Origin: Vibrio astriarenae
GTDB lineage: Bacteria > Pseudomonadota > Gammaproteobacteria > Enterobacterales > Vibrionaceae
DNA length: 64,000 bases
Reading direction: 5' to 3'
Assembly: GCF_010587385.1 (NCBI RefSeq)
Contig: NZ_CP047476.1
Location: forward strand, 1,240,001-1,304,000
A program made the position numbers and the translations under genes. The notes under the pieces are model-generated. The model worked only from the letters and a program-made list of their open reading frames with translations, had not been told where the DNA came from and searched no databases. Below, piece after piece: positions 1 through 8,776 of the stretch (positions are counted from its first letter, which is position 1; each line of letters begins with the position of its first letter).

Positions 1-45
1 TTGAAGGTGTCACAATTTGTGAATGAGAGAATGAGTGGTAATTAA
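1..45 (+). CDS. C-terminal tail of an unidentified gene entering from the left
   Basis: The first 45 bases read as 14 codons followed by TAA, ending in residues VNERMSGN. The stop lies 22 bases before a hairpin with T runs on both strands, and the next gene points the other way, so this fits the end of a plus-strand gene whose body lies outside the window. Too little is visible to identify a family. The open frame could also be chance. Confidence 0.35.
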   Translation: MKVSQFVNERMSGN

Positions 46-67
46 CGCCCCGCTCCCAATATAAACA

Positions 68-100
68 AAAAAATGATGCGCATTACGCGCCTCATTTTTT
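68..100. terminator. Bidirectional rho-independent terminator
   Basis: A 14-base arm (68-81) pairs with 87-100 around a 5-base loop with one mismatch. The arms end in A6 and T6, so a U tract follows the stem on both strands. It lies between a plus-strand gene tail and the minus-strand sbcDC unit and can end both. Confidence 0.8.
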
Positions 101-125
101 GTAGTAGTAAACCTTGCTTAAGCGA

Positions 126-3100
126 TTATTGACTAATCGACAGCTGGCTTCCCGTTCTTGATGGTGTCACATCAATTCTCAAATTCATCTGCTCTTTGAG
201 CTCTGAGACGTGTGAGATGATACCGATTGTGCGCCCAGTTTGTTGCAACTCCATCAAGGTTTGAATGGCAAGATCCAGTGATTCTGGGTCCAAACTACCA
301 AACCCTTCGTCTATGAAGAGTGTATCCAAACGAATACCTCCACTGTAAGACTGAACGACATCGGATAAGCCTAACGCTAGAGCAAGGGCTGCCATAAACG
401 ACTCACCGCCAGAGAGGGTGGCTACATCTCGGGTTTTACCGCTGTAGGCATCTTCAACCAGAAGATCGAGCCCTGAGCCTACATTGCCTTTTGCGCGCTG
501 CTCTTTACGTAATAGCTCGTAACGCCCCTTACTCATCAAGCGCAAACGTTGGGTTGCTTGAATCAAAACATCATCCAACAACACGCCAAGCACAAAACGG
601 TGCAGACTGACTTTAGAGCCCGTCTTACCATTCGCCACATCGCTTAAAGTGCCAAACACTTGATAAGCTTTATCGAGCTTTTCGTTCTCAAGATACAGCT
701 CAGCCAACCGTACTTTGACCTTATTAAGATTAGCCACAACACTCTGGATTTGAGTATGCTCCGCTAACGCTTGCTGGTAGACCAGGTTTGCTTGCTCTCT
801 CTCTTGAGTCATTAAAGACAGATCTGGCTGAGCAACATCTTTCAACTCTGAGTCTATCTGCTGTAATGCACCTGCGGTTTTAGCGCAGGCTTTGTCAAAC
901 GATTCGATGTGCTGTTCAATCTGTTCAACGAGATCGCGGCTTAAGTTGGCGTGTAAGAATGTGTCTTCATTCTCAAAGTCGCTATTATCTAACTCCTCTC
1001 GCCACTGCTGCTTCTGCTTACTGGCAGCAATCTCTGCTTCTTGCTTGGCTTTCGTTTCTGCGCTCAATGTGGTGGTGGCTATGGTGAACTTCTGCTCTGC
1101 CGTGGTTTGCTGTTGTTGCGCAGACTCTAAACCTTGTTTGAGAACTTGGATACGCTGAGTGGTTTGCTTTAGAGATTGGCGAGTGTGGGCCAAATCATTC
1201 GCCTCTCCTAGACTTTCTTTCAGCGAAGCCAGTTGACCATCAAGATTGCTTTTTTCCTGCTGGGCTTGTTGCCTCTGGCTCTCTTGCTGTTTTACTTGTC
1301 CCTCAAGTTCGGTCAACTGCTTTTCAACCTTCATGAATTGTTGATTCGCTTCGTCTACATTGAAAGCACGTAGTGCCTTTATCTCTGCACGAAGCTGGGC
1401 TTGTTCCTGAAGCAAACTCTGCGGATCATAGCTTAGAGCTTCGTTCAGTAATCGACGCCACCCCTCTAAGGCTTTCTCTATTTTGCCCTGCTCAACCTTG
1501 TGGTTCTGAACCTGAGCTTGCTGCTGCTCTACTTGGCTAAATGCTTGTTGCTGAGCAACGCGGGCATGGTCAACATCGGTTTTACTGACAAGATGACCTT
1601 GATGCATTGCTGGCGCTGGATGTGACTCACTACCGCATACCGGGCACGCCTCCCCCTCATTTAACAACTGAGCCAACTGTGCTGCTTGCGTACTGTGCCA
1701 TTGAAATTCCTGTTGGTCGGCAAAGGTCTTCGCTTGATTAAACCGCGCTTGATGTTGACTTAGTTGCTCATTGGCACTCGCGAGTAACTGCTGTCCTTGC
1801 TCACTCGCTCTACACGTTGTTTCTACCTCTTGCAACACACTTAACTGCTTGGCAATCGCCTTCTCTGTTTGCTCTTTTAGAGGCAACTCAAGATGAGCTT
1901 GCTTTGCCCTGTCTTGATTGAGTTGCGCTTGCTTTAACGCATCCTGAGCCAGCAACTGTTGATTCATCAGCGCTTGCGTTATTTGTTCAACCGTTGTCAG
2001 AGTTTTATCCGCTGCCATCCAGGTGGTGTGGAGAGTTTGATACTGCTTGAGCCGCTCAATTTGTGCCTGCAATTGATAGACACGTTTGTCCAACTCAGGA
2101 AGCAGCTCCGATTCCCGCTTCGCTTGCTGAAGTTGTGTTAAGCAGCGCGACTGTTCTTGAGCTGCGGTATTCAGTGCTTGCTCTGCTTGCGCGCACCTCT
2201 CAACAGAGTGAGTCAGCGTTTGTTGACTGGTATTCTTGGCTTGATAAGTGGCAGACAGAGCGGTAGCAAGTCGTGCTCGCTTCAACTGAGTTCGTTTATT
2301 GTCAACGTCTTGTTGCTGCGCACCAAGCTGCTGTTGTTCATGTCTAAGTGCCTCAAGCGCTTTGAACTTATCGACTAGCTCATTGGCTTGCTGCCATTTT
2401 TGCGTCACAACATTCTGGGCCAGCTTAGCACTCTCAAGCCTTTTTGCTGCTTCAGTGACTTGAGACTCTTTTTGCTCAATTACCGAAGCCAAGTCAGCTT
2501 CCGTCTCCACTTCTGCCAGCTCTAGAACGCCTTTGATTTGGTTATCGAACTGATCTTTCTGTTTCCTGATATCAGCGGCTTGTTCAAACAGAACACGTTC
2601 AATATCTCGATAGATGTGTGTTGAAAATAACTGGCCAAAGATCTGTTCACGCTCTTTTGAATTGGCGGTGAGTAACTCTCTGAATCGACCCTGTGGAATC
2701 ACCATCACTTGTCGAAACTGCTTAACATCAAGGCCGATACGCTCAACGACCTCTTTCGCTACAGGATTAGGACGATTAGCTATCAGCGACTCTGTTTCGC
2801 CTTCTAGTTGGTAAAAAACTGCACTATGTGTTTTTTTCGTTGTACCTTCACCACGTTGCTTAGGCACCTGCTGCTCTGGGCTGCGTTCAATACGATAAAC
2901 ATGACCACCCAAAGAAAAAGTAAAATCGACAAAGGTCAGTTGCTTGGCATCAGCTTGGTCACAGCGCATCTGGTCGCCTGTACGCTCACTGCCGGTGGTC
3001 TCACCATAAAGCGCGAAACAGATCGCATCCAACAGCGTGCTTTTACCTGCGCCCGTTGGGCCGTTTATCAAAAACAGAGGAGCATGTCCCAACTTATCAA

Positions 3101-3164
3101 AGTCAACCTCTTGCTTGTCGGCAAACGGGCCAAACGCCTGAAACGTCAGTTTTATGGGCTTCAT
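126..3164 (-). CDS. sbcC: Exonuclease subunit SbcC (Rad50-like ATPase)
   Basis: ATPase subunit of the SbcCD nuclease, which opens and degrades hairpins and protein-blocked DNA ends in the cytoplasm. The 1012-residue length is near the family norm. Visible parts in order: Walker A GPTGAGKST at residues 35-43; a long Gln/Glu-rich coiled coil on both sides of the zinc hook CPVCG (Cys507, Cys510); the ABC signature LSGGESF near 916; and Walker B FIDEGFGSLD near 950. The start overlaps the sbcD stop by four bases, so the pair is translationally coupled. Head, hook and signature are all intact, so it should be functional. Confidence 0.97.
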   Translation of the reverse strand: MKPIKLTFQAFGPFADKQEVDFDKLGHAPLFLINGPTGAGKSTLLDAICFALYGETTGSERTGDQMRCDQADAKQLTFVDFTFSLGGHVYRIERSPEQQVPKQRGEGTTKKTHSAVFYQLEGETESLIANRPNPVAKEVVERIGLDVKQFRQVMVIPQGRFRELLTANSKEREQIFGQLFSTHIYRDIERVLFEQAADIRKQKDQFDNQIKGVLELAEVETEADLASVIEQKESQVTEAAKRLESAKLAQNVVTQKWQQANELVDKFKALEALRHEQQQLGAQQQDVDNKRTQLKRARLATALSATYQAKNTSQQTLTHSVERCAQAEQALNTAAQEQSRCLTQLQQAKRESELLPELDKRVYQLQAQIERLKQYQTLHTTWMAADKTLTTVEQITQALMNQQLLAQDALKQAQLNQDRAKQAHLELPLKEQTEKAIAKQLSVLQEVETTCRASEQGQQLLASANEQLSQHQARFNQAKTFADQQEFQWHSTQAAQLAQLLNEGEACPVCGSESHPAPAMHQGHLVSKTDVDHARVAQQQAFSQVEQQQAQVQNHKVEQGKIEKALEGWRRLLNEALSYDPQSLLQEQAQLRAEIKALRAFNVDEANQQFMKVEKQLTELEGQVKQQESQRQQAQQEKSNLDGQLASLKESLGEANDLAHTRQSLKQTTQRIQVLKQGLESAQQQQTTAEQKFTIATTTLSAETKAKQEAEIAASKQKQQWREELDNSDFENEDTFLHANLSRDLVEQIEQHIESFDKACAKTAGALQQIDSELKDVAQPDLSLMTQEREQANLVYQQALAEHTQIQSVVANLNKVKVRLAELYLENEKLDKAYQVFGTLSDVANGKTGSKVSLHRFVLGVLLDDVLIQATQRLRLMSKGRYELLRKEQRAKGNVGSGLDLLVEDAYSGKTRDVATLSGGESFMAALALALGLSDVVQSYSGGIRLDTLFIDEGFGSLDPESLDLAIQTLMELQQTGRTIGIISHVSELKEQMNLRIDVTPSRTGSQLSISQ

Positions 3165-4309
3165 TCTACTTGCCCTTTTGATTTGTTGATTTGTTCGATA
3201 ACGGACTGAATGGCTTGATCTTGTGCTTCAGTTAACCCTGTTTTCTGCACTTCATTGAAGAAATCTTTAAACATATCCAACTCACCTCGTGCAAGCTTTG
3301 CTCGACCAACTTCTTGTTCGATACCCATCAGCATCCCCGGCTTTTCCAAATGAAGAACATTCGGGTATACCGCTCGAAGCTTATCCATTGGATCTAGAAT
3401 GGCGTGTTGGTCCATCAAGCGAACAAGAAGGTAATCGTCAGCATGTGGATCTGTTTTCCCTACTTCAAGCAATTGCTCAAGCTCTCCCTCGATAATGCGC
3501 ATTTGATGGGGCGCGGTAAAGTCGATATGCGTCGCACTTTTAAAGCCCTGCTCATCTAACTCCACCAGCGTCATGCCTTTCTTCTGGTGTTGCTCTGAGA
3601 AGCTGTATTTCATCAAAGAGCCACTATAACGAATATGCTCTGCGCCCTTTTTCTGCGGCTGATGCAGATGCCCCAACGCAACATAATCAAACGCCTTAAA
3701 GTGCTCGCTATTCACTCTATCAGAACCACCAATAGAGAGTGGTCTCTCGGAATCTGACTCCATTGCGCCATCAACAAAGCAGTGGCTTATGAGCACATTT
3801 TTCTGTGTGGTATTCGCAGCTGAAAGAATCTGCTCACACAGCCATTGATGCGCCTCATCATGGCTTGATATCGGCTGCTGATAGTGGTGACGCACCTGTT
3901 CGGGATCATTGTATGGCATACCGTAGAAAGCCACCTCTCCAGCAGTTTCTGTGTGGATAATCACAGGTTTCATCATGACATCAAAATCACTAATGATGTG
4001 CAGGCCAGACTCTTTCATTTGTTGAGCCGCAAACCCTAGGCGCTGAGCACCATCATGATTACCCGGAATCACAATCACAGGAGTCGCTAGATCGTGACAT
4101 ATTTTGTCGAGCGTTTGGGTCATCAAGGTGATTGCTGAAGTCGGGGGAACCGAGCGGTCATAGATATCACCAGCAATAACTACTGCATCAACTGGGTTTG
4201 CTTTTAGGTACTGTATAAAGTCACTCAATACCGCTTTTTGGTCATCGAGCAACGACACATTGTGAAACTGGCGACCAAGGTGCCAATCTGAGGTATGGAT
4301 AAATTTCAT
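3161..4309 (-). CDS. sbcD: Exonuclease subunit SbcD (Mre11-like nuclease)
   Basis: Metallophosphoesterase nuclease subunit of SbcCD, 382 residues. The start was set at the ATG opening MKFIHTSDWHLG because the metal-binding Asp8/His10 motif must sit at the N-terminus; an in-frame extension of 32 codons upstream is dispensable. Further phosphoesterase motifs follow: GDIYD, PGNHDG and LGHLHQPQ. The ribosome binding site is weak. sbcD is upstream of sbcC in one transcription unit, the usual arrangement. Confidence 0.96.
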   Translation of the reverse strand: MKFIHTSDWHLGRQFHNVSLLDDQKAVLSDFIQYLKANPVDAVVIAGDIYDRSVPPTSAITLMTQTLDKICHDLATPVIVIPGNHDGAQRLGFAAQQMKESGLHIISDFDVMMKPVIIHTETAGEVAFYGMPYNDPEQVRHHYQQPISSHDEAHQWLCEQILSAANTTQKNVLISHCFVDGAMESDSERPLSIGGSDRVNSEHFKAFDYVALGHLHQPQKKGAEHIRYSGSLMKYSFSEQHQKKGMTLVELDEQGFKSATHIDFTAPHQMRIIEGELEQLLEVGKTDPHADDYLLVRLMDQHAILDPMDKLRAVYPNVLHLEKPGMLMGIEQEVGRAKLARGELDMFKDFFNEVQKTGLTEAQDQAIQSVIEQINKSKGQVE

Positions 4310-4425
4310 GATGATTTTTCGATAATTAAGCCAACTAACACCATCATACTGCAACTGATTGTGTTCACCACACAAACCCCAATTAAATGGCGAAAAGTGC
4401 AGCAATGGTTGTCAAAAAGACCCCA

Positions 4426-4460
4426 TAAAGAAAAAGCCGCGGTAATGGCTTACCGCGGCT
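4426..4460 (-). terminator. Rho-independent terminator of the 30-codon gene
   Basis: A perfect 11-bp inverted repeat (AGCCGCGGTAA, 4435-4445 with 4450-4460) closes a 4-base loop. On the minus strand it is followed by TTTTTCTTT. It begins 16 bases after the stop of the small gene at 4477-4569 and separates that gene from sbcD. Confidence 0.88.
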
Positions 4461-4476
4461 CTCTTAGGCTCAAAAC

Positions 4477-4569
4477 TTATAGGGTAAATGGCATCAAGTA
4501 AACCAGGGCAGCCCATACGCCGATCCACACCATTACCATCGCAGCATCAATCCAATCCTTGCGCCACAT
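4477..4569 (-). CDS. 30-residue single-span membrane protein, unidentified
   Basis: The peptide starts MWRKDWIDAAMVMVWIGVW and ends YLMPFTL. It has a short charged N-terminus (R3, K4, D5, D8) and then one hydrophobic span of about 19 residues rich in Trp, Val and Met, as expected for a small inner-membrane protein. Support for a real gene: a strong ribosome binding site (AAGGGGAT) about six bases before ATG, a clean TAA, and a perfect terminator 16 bases later, all between larger genes. I do not recognise a family. It resembles small regulatory or subunit-stabilising peptides such as CydX only in size and topology. Confidence 0.68.
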   Translation of the reverse strand: MWRKDWIDAAMVMVWIGVWAALVYLMPFTL

Positions 4570-4682
4570 AGCTTATCCCCTTATAAAACGGATAAATTGT
4601 TGAAAGAAACGTCTATCGTTTGCTTCAAACAGTGAATAAGCAATGTGTGTGCCAGATTTTTTTAATTTAGCAGTATCTCAAA

Positions 4683-6407
4683 TCAAGGCTGACAACGTAC
4701 TGATAAGTCAGCTGAGTACCCTTCTTGCAAATACTCTGCAAAACACTCAGCCATCGATACAGTAGTCACAATAGAGCCCGGTTCTTGCTCTAAAATTGCA
4801 TCGTAACCCTCTTTGCCTTTCATGGTATATGCCGAAGAAGTCCCAGTATAAATCCTATTCTCTTCAACAGGTTGCCAAACACCATGATCATCTCTTATCT
4901 CCAGATGGGTGACTCGTTGGCCCTTCTCTGCTGTGGCCGTGTATTCAAAGCGCAGTCGGCTCGTGTAAGGGTAAGAACCCGAGCCCGTGCCTTCAACACC
5001 ATTATTGGTCGCATTGTCTATTGCCCCCTCAATACAGGCGGCAAGCGCAAGACCATTAATACGATACACGCCAATGGGAACGGCAAAAGGCAAAAGTTTT
5101 CCGGAAATGTCGGCAACGGAAACACTTCCCGCATGCAGTGAGCTACGTACACCACCGGCATTGTGCATCGCAAATTGAACATCATGACCTAGGCGGCGCA
5201 TCATAAACAGAAACGACTCGGCCACCATGGGCGCAAGCTCACTTCCTCCTTCTTCATCAGGCAAACGAACATGGCGTAGAGGCTGGTTCAAAACCGCCAC
5301 CACCTGCTCAGAAAGTGCCTTGACCCGTGGCATATATTTTTCACGCAGCACAGCCTGAACTTTCGGGTCCTTTTTACAGATAACAACGTTGCTCTGTGAC
5401 TTAATCCAGTCACACGCTTGTTGATACTGCAGATCATTTTTCGGCTCACTCAAACTGGCGTCTAGAAAAACACGACGACCAAACAGCAGCTCATTCTGAC
5501 CTTCAAACTTAACGACCTTTCCTTGCTCGTCAAACTCAATATGGCAGTGGCCCATGGACAATGAGTGATAGCCGGCTTGAACGACGTAGGTACCTGATAT
5601 GTACTGACCATACGCTTCGTCTTTTTCAAATCCGAGCGCAGAGAAGTCTCCCTGTAGTCGATGGCTGTGCCCACCAATAATCAAGCCAATGCCTTCAACT
5701 TCTTCCGCCAACCATTTGTCTTGTTCATAGCCTAGGTGACTCAGCAGAATGATCTTATTGATGCCAGCTCGTTGGATTGCTTTGACGGTGTTTTTCGCTA
5801 CTTCTAGAGCAGGTAAAAATGGTGTATCAGGATCAGGGTTAGCTATGTCAGCCATCTTATCTATGGACAAGCCAAAGATCGCAACGGGTTTCCCGTCGAT
5901 TATTTTGGTAATCCATGACGCACAGTTTTCCATAGGGTCATAGCTATATACCCCAGACTTGCTGCCAATGCGTTTCGGTTTGGTCTTTCTCTCTTGTGAC
6001 AAGTCCCAGTTGCCGCAAAGCAAAGGAAAATGAATGCGATTAATAAAATCTGAAACCGGATCATTACCAAGATCCAGTTCATGATTACCCAAAGTCATAG
6101 CATCTAGCTTTATCGCATTAAGCATGTCGGCATTCGCTCGACCTTTAAACAACGAAAAATACAGAGTGCCTTGAAAGCAGTCACCTGCATGCAAAAATAA
6201 AAAGCCACGCTCATCTTGTTTTGCCTGCTCTCTCAGTTGCTCTGTTCTCGTTGCAATGCGAGCAAAACCTCCTGCGCTAACATAGGGCTCGATAGGTGGC
6301 TCAATATGATTTAGGTGAAGCTGTAGCGAGGTCGGTTCAAAATAGGAATGGGTGTCGTTAATATGTGCAACCGTCATTCTAACGGGCTTATGGCGTTTTT
6401 CGCTCAT
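4683..6407 (-). CDS. 5'-nucleotidase / UDP-sugar hydrolase family metallophosphoesterase
   Basis: Two-domain enzyme of the UshA/5'-nucleotidase family, 574 residues. The N-terminal metallophosphoesterase domain carries HINDTHSYF (Asp18, His20), GDCFQGT, GNHELDLG (about 107), LLSHLG and GGHSHR (about 246). The C-terminal 5_nucleotid_C domain carries the substrate-site motif MHNAGGVRSSL. The N-terminus MSEKRHKPVRMTVAH has no hydrophobic signal sequence, unlike periplasmic UshA, so the enzyme is probably cytoplasmic. Substrate (nucleotide monophosphate, UDP-sugar or another phosphoester) cannot be decided. It stands alone between oppositely oriented or separately terminated units. Confidence 0.88.
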   Translation of the reverse strand: MSEKRHKPVRMTVAHINDTHSYFEPTSLQLHLNHIEPPIEPYVSAGGFARIATRTEQLREQAKQDERGFLFLHAGDCFQGTLYFSLFKGRANADMLNAIKLDAMTLGNHELDLGNDPVSDFINRIHFPLLCGNWDLSQERKTKPKRIGSKSGVYSYDPMENCASWITKIIDGKPVAIFGLSIDKMADIANPDPDTPFLPALEVAKNTVKAIQRAGINKIILLSHLGYEQDKWLAEEVEGIGLIIGGHSHRLQGDFSALGFEKDEAYGQYISGTYVVQAGYHSLSMGHCHIEFDEQGKVVKFEGQNELLFGRRVFLDASLSEPKNDLQYQQACDWIKSQSNVVICKKDPKVQAVLREKYMPRVKALSEQVVAVLNQPLRHVRLPDEEGGSELAPMVAESFLFMMRRLGHDVQFAMHNAGGVRSSLHAGSVSVADISGKLLPFAVPIGVYRINGLALAACIEGAIDNATNNGVEGTGSGSYPYTSRLRFEYTATAEKGQRVTHLEIRDDHGVWQPVEENRIYTGTSSAYTMKGKEGYDAILEQEPGSIVTTVSMAECFAEYLQEGYSADLSVRCQP

Positions 6408-6590
6408 AGACGTTTCTCTTCTTTATACTCGGCGCTATCCTATCGCATTCCAGATGACAAATTCATTAACTGTTTTCACTAATTTAATCGAACAATTATA
6501 AGCCTCTGTTTTTGTGAGAGATACGTGAGACATAAATAACCACTAAGCTATACTCAGTTTAGTAATGCTGTTTATCACTAAGGAGGCGAT

Positions 6591-8216
6591 ATGCAGCTAG
6601 ACCGAATAGAGGTGTCAGGGTTTCGTGGTATCAAACGCCTATCACTGCAGTTCGATGAGCTCACCACTCTGATTGGTGAGAATACTTGGGGTAAGTCTTC
6701 ACTCCTTGATGCGCTCTCTATCGCATTGCCCGCCTCTGGCGAGTTATACCAATTTGAAATGGTGGATTTTCACGTTGATTACGCCATTGCACACCCTCAA
6801 ACCCAGCACCTGCAAATCGTACTCTCTTTTATCGCCAACGATGATGTTGAAACACGGGCAGGTCGCTATCGTAAAATCAAACCTGTGTGGGTGAAAGACA
6901 GTGACGACAAAAACCGAATTTACTATCGCATAAGCGCAAGTCGAGACGGCTACGACATTACGACACGTTACGCCTTTTTAGACGCGCAAGGGGAGGCTCT
7001 GCCCCTTCATCACAGCGAAAAACTAGCGCAGGAGCTGATGTCCCTGCATCCAGTCATACGGTTAAGAGATGCGCGGCGGTATAGCCGAGTCAATAATGGC
7101 AACGATACGAATACGAGAGCAGAGAAGCGCATACACAATACCTATCGTCGACTGCTTGCGGTCCCCGGTCATGTCAATAAAGGTGAGATAAAAAGTAGTC
7201 TCAATACCATGAATGACTTGGTTGAGCACTACTTCTCTTTTAAACACAATGGCAATCGTAACCCTAGGAAGCCGCGCGACGGATTATTCCACAGTAGTCC
7301 CAGTGATAAGACGCTCTCTCAAACCATTTTAGAGTCCAACAGTAAGCAAACCCGATTGTTAATGCTAGGTTTACTCAACGCTTACCTACAGGCTAAAGGA
7401 CCCACTAACCTTCGCCGCTGTGCTCGCCCTTTGCTTCTCATCGAAGACCCCGAAGGTCGTTTACACCCAACTCATCTCGCTCGTGCATGGAGTTTGTTGC
7501 AACTCCTACCGATGCAAAAAATCCTCACCACCAATAGTTCCGAGCTACTTGGGCAAGTGCCTATTCACTCCATCAGGCGTTTGGTGCGTCAATCTGATCG
7601 TACTGTCGCTCGCTACCTCAAAGACACACGCCTAACCCAAGATGAACTAAGGCGGATTGGTTTTCATATCCGTTTTCATCGCTCAGGTGCGCTCTTTGCT
7701 CGCTGCTGGCTGTTAGTAGAGGGAGAGACCGAAGTTTGGCTATTTAATGAAATCGCTAACATCTGCGGCTATAACCTTGCCGCTGAGGGCGTCCAGATCA
7801 TAGAGTTTGCTCAGTCGGGGTTAAAATCACTGATTAAAGTCGCCAAAGCGTTTGATATTGATTGGCATGTTGTCACTGACGGCGATCAAGCAGGTAAAAA
7901 GTACGCTGCAACGGTACTTGCCATGCTGGGTGATGAAAAAGAGCGTCATCGACTCACGGAGTTACCAGACAGAGACATTGAACACTTCCTCTATCAAAAT
8001 GGCTTTGAGCAGTTCTTCCGCCAAATGGTGAAAATACCTCCCGAGCATCCCATTGCGGCCAAGAAAGTCGTTCACAAAGTACTAAAGAAAAAAGCGAAGC
8101 CAGATCTGGCGTTAGCCATCGTTGGTCACTGTGAGAGCGAAGGCGCAGAGTGTATACCCCTTCTCCTGCGTTGGACTCTAAAACGGGTGGTCACCATGGC
8201 TAACGGAAATACCTAG
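6591..8216 (+). CDS. ybjD: OLD-family ATP-dependent endonuclease-like protein (YbjD type)
   Basis: AAA ATPase plus TOPRIM protein of the OLD class, 541 residues, close in layout to E. coli YbjD (DUF2813). Visible: an N-terminal SMC-like start (DRIEVSGFRGIKRLSL); Walker A GENTWGKSS at 29-37; a Walker B-like LLIEDPEGRLHPTH segment near 285; and a C-terminal TOPRIM domain with the catalytic glutamate motif LLVEGETE near 375 and DGDQAGKKYA near 430. A strong AAGGAGG precedes the ATG. OLD proteins are nucleases acting in DNA repair or phage exclusion; the role of this subclass is unsettled. It is a single-gene unit with no adjacent helicase partner, so a Gabija-type pair is not supported. Confidence 0.88.
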   Translation: MQLDRIEVSGFRGIKRLSLQFDELTTLIGENTWGKSSLLDALSIALPASGELYQFEMVDFHVDYAIAHPQTQHLQIVLSFIANDDVETRAGRYRKIKPVWVKDSDDKNRIYYRISASRDGYDITTRYAFLDAQGEALPLHHSEKLAQELMSLHPVIRLRDARRYSRVNNGNDTNTRAEKRIHNTYRRLLAVPGHVNKGEIKSSLNTMNDLVEHYFSFKHNGNRNPRKPRDGLFHSSPSDKTLSQTILESNSKQTRLLMLGLLNAYLQAKGPTNLRRCARPLLLIEDPEGRLHPTHLARAWSLLQLLPMQKILTTNSSELLGQVPIHSIRRLVRQSDRTVARYLKDTRLTQDELRRIGFHIRFHRSGALFARCWLLVEGETEVWLFNEIANICGYNLAAEGVQIIEFAQSGLKSLIKVAKAFDIDWHVVTDGDQAGKKYAATVLAMLGDEKERHRLTELPDRDIEHFLYQNGFEQFFRQMVKIPPEHPIAAKKVVHKVLKKKAKPDLALAIVGHCESEGAECIPLLLRWTLKRVVTMANGNT

Positions 8217-8746
8217 TAAAATGAGAACAAGTGTGACTCTAGATAACCTTGCTCTCACTATCAGTTTTTTTGAAGTGACATTTGAAGCGTAAAATATTGG
8301 TCCAAGCTTAACAGACGCAAGCTTCAAATTTTGTAAGACATAACCGAAGTTTAGATTGGCATCAGATAATCTGATACTAAACATCATAGCTATCAGTGAC
8401 ACTAGAACAATAACTTTGACTGATGGTAGTTTCGATCGATTTGTCTTACATAAATACAAAAACACACAGCCACCGCAATAAAAGCCCAATAAAAACAGAG
8501 TATTAAACAAATAGAATCAAAAACTTTCTTGTCTACCACCCCACTTTATCGCCTTATAGTCTTGGCTTTTTAAGCTCTATTTTCTTACCGATTAATATCC
8601 ATACAAAAAGTAATCATATTTTTCATATCAGAAAATGTGATTTAGCTTTTCAATATTATCAATTTTACTTATTATGGCCGCGCTTGATAGATTTAAGCAC
8701 GACGCTTGGGTAGAAAGCCTGAGTCAAAACATCGAGGGGAACAGAG
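8217..8746. other. Intergenic region with no supported gene
   Basis: About 530 AT-rich bases between the OLD-family gene and the FNT-CBS gene. A weak minus-strand frame (8178-8510) has hydrophobic runs but only a TTG start and no ribosome binding site, so it is not called. The motif TTGATAGATTTAA near 8684 keeps one FNR half-site only. No convincing promoter pair was identified, though the FNT-CBS promoter must lie here. Confidence 0.5.
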
Positions 8747-8776
8747 ATGTGTACACATTGGGGGAAGCATGAGTAA
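8747..8776 (+). promoter_or_regulatory. Possible 9-codon leader ORF overlapping the FNT-CBS start
   Basis: ATG at 8747, preceded by GAGGGG seven bases upstream, opens a frame encoding MCTHWGKHE and then TAA. It overlaps the start of the channel gene (ATG at 8769) in another frame, so terminating ribosomes would lie on the downstream start. This could be translational coupling or chance; there is no further evidence. Confidence 0.25.

Noticed and set aside
6591..8216. Gabija or other two-gene defence system based on the OLD-family protein
   Set aside because: No UvrD-like helicase or other partner next to it; the protein resembles the stand-alone YbjD class.
126..8216. A defence island spanning sbcDC, nucleotidase and the OLD-family gene
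   Set aside because: These are separately transcribed, on both strands, with terminators between them; sbcDC and YbjD-like genes are ordinary chromosomal genes.
8178..8510. 110-codon minus-strand frame with hydrophobic stretches after the OLD-family gene
   Set aside because: Starts at TTG without a ribosome binding site, overlaps the end of a real gene by 39 bases, and its hydrophobic content can come from AT-rich DNA.
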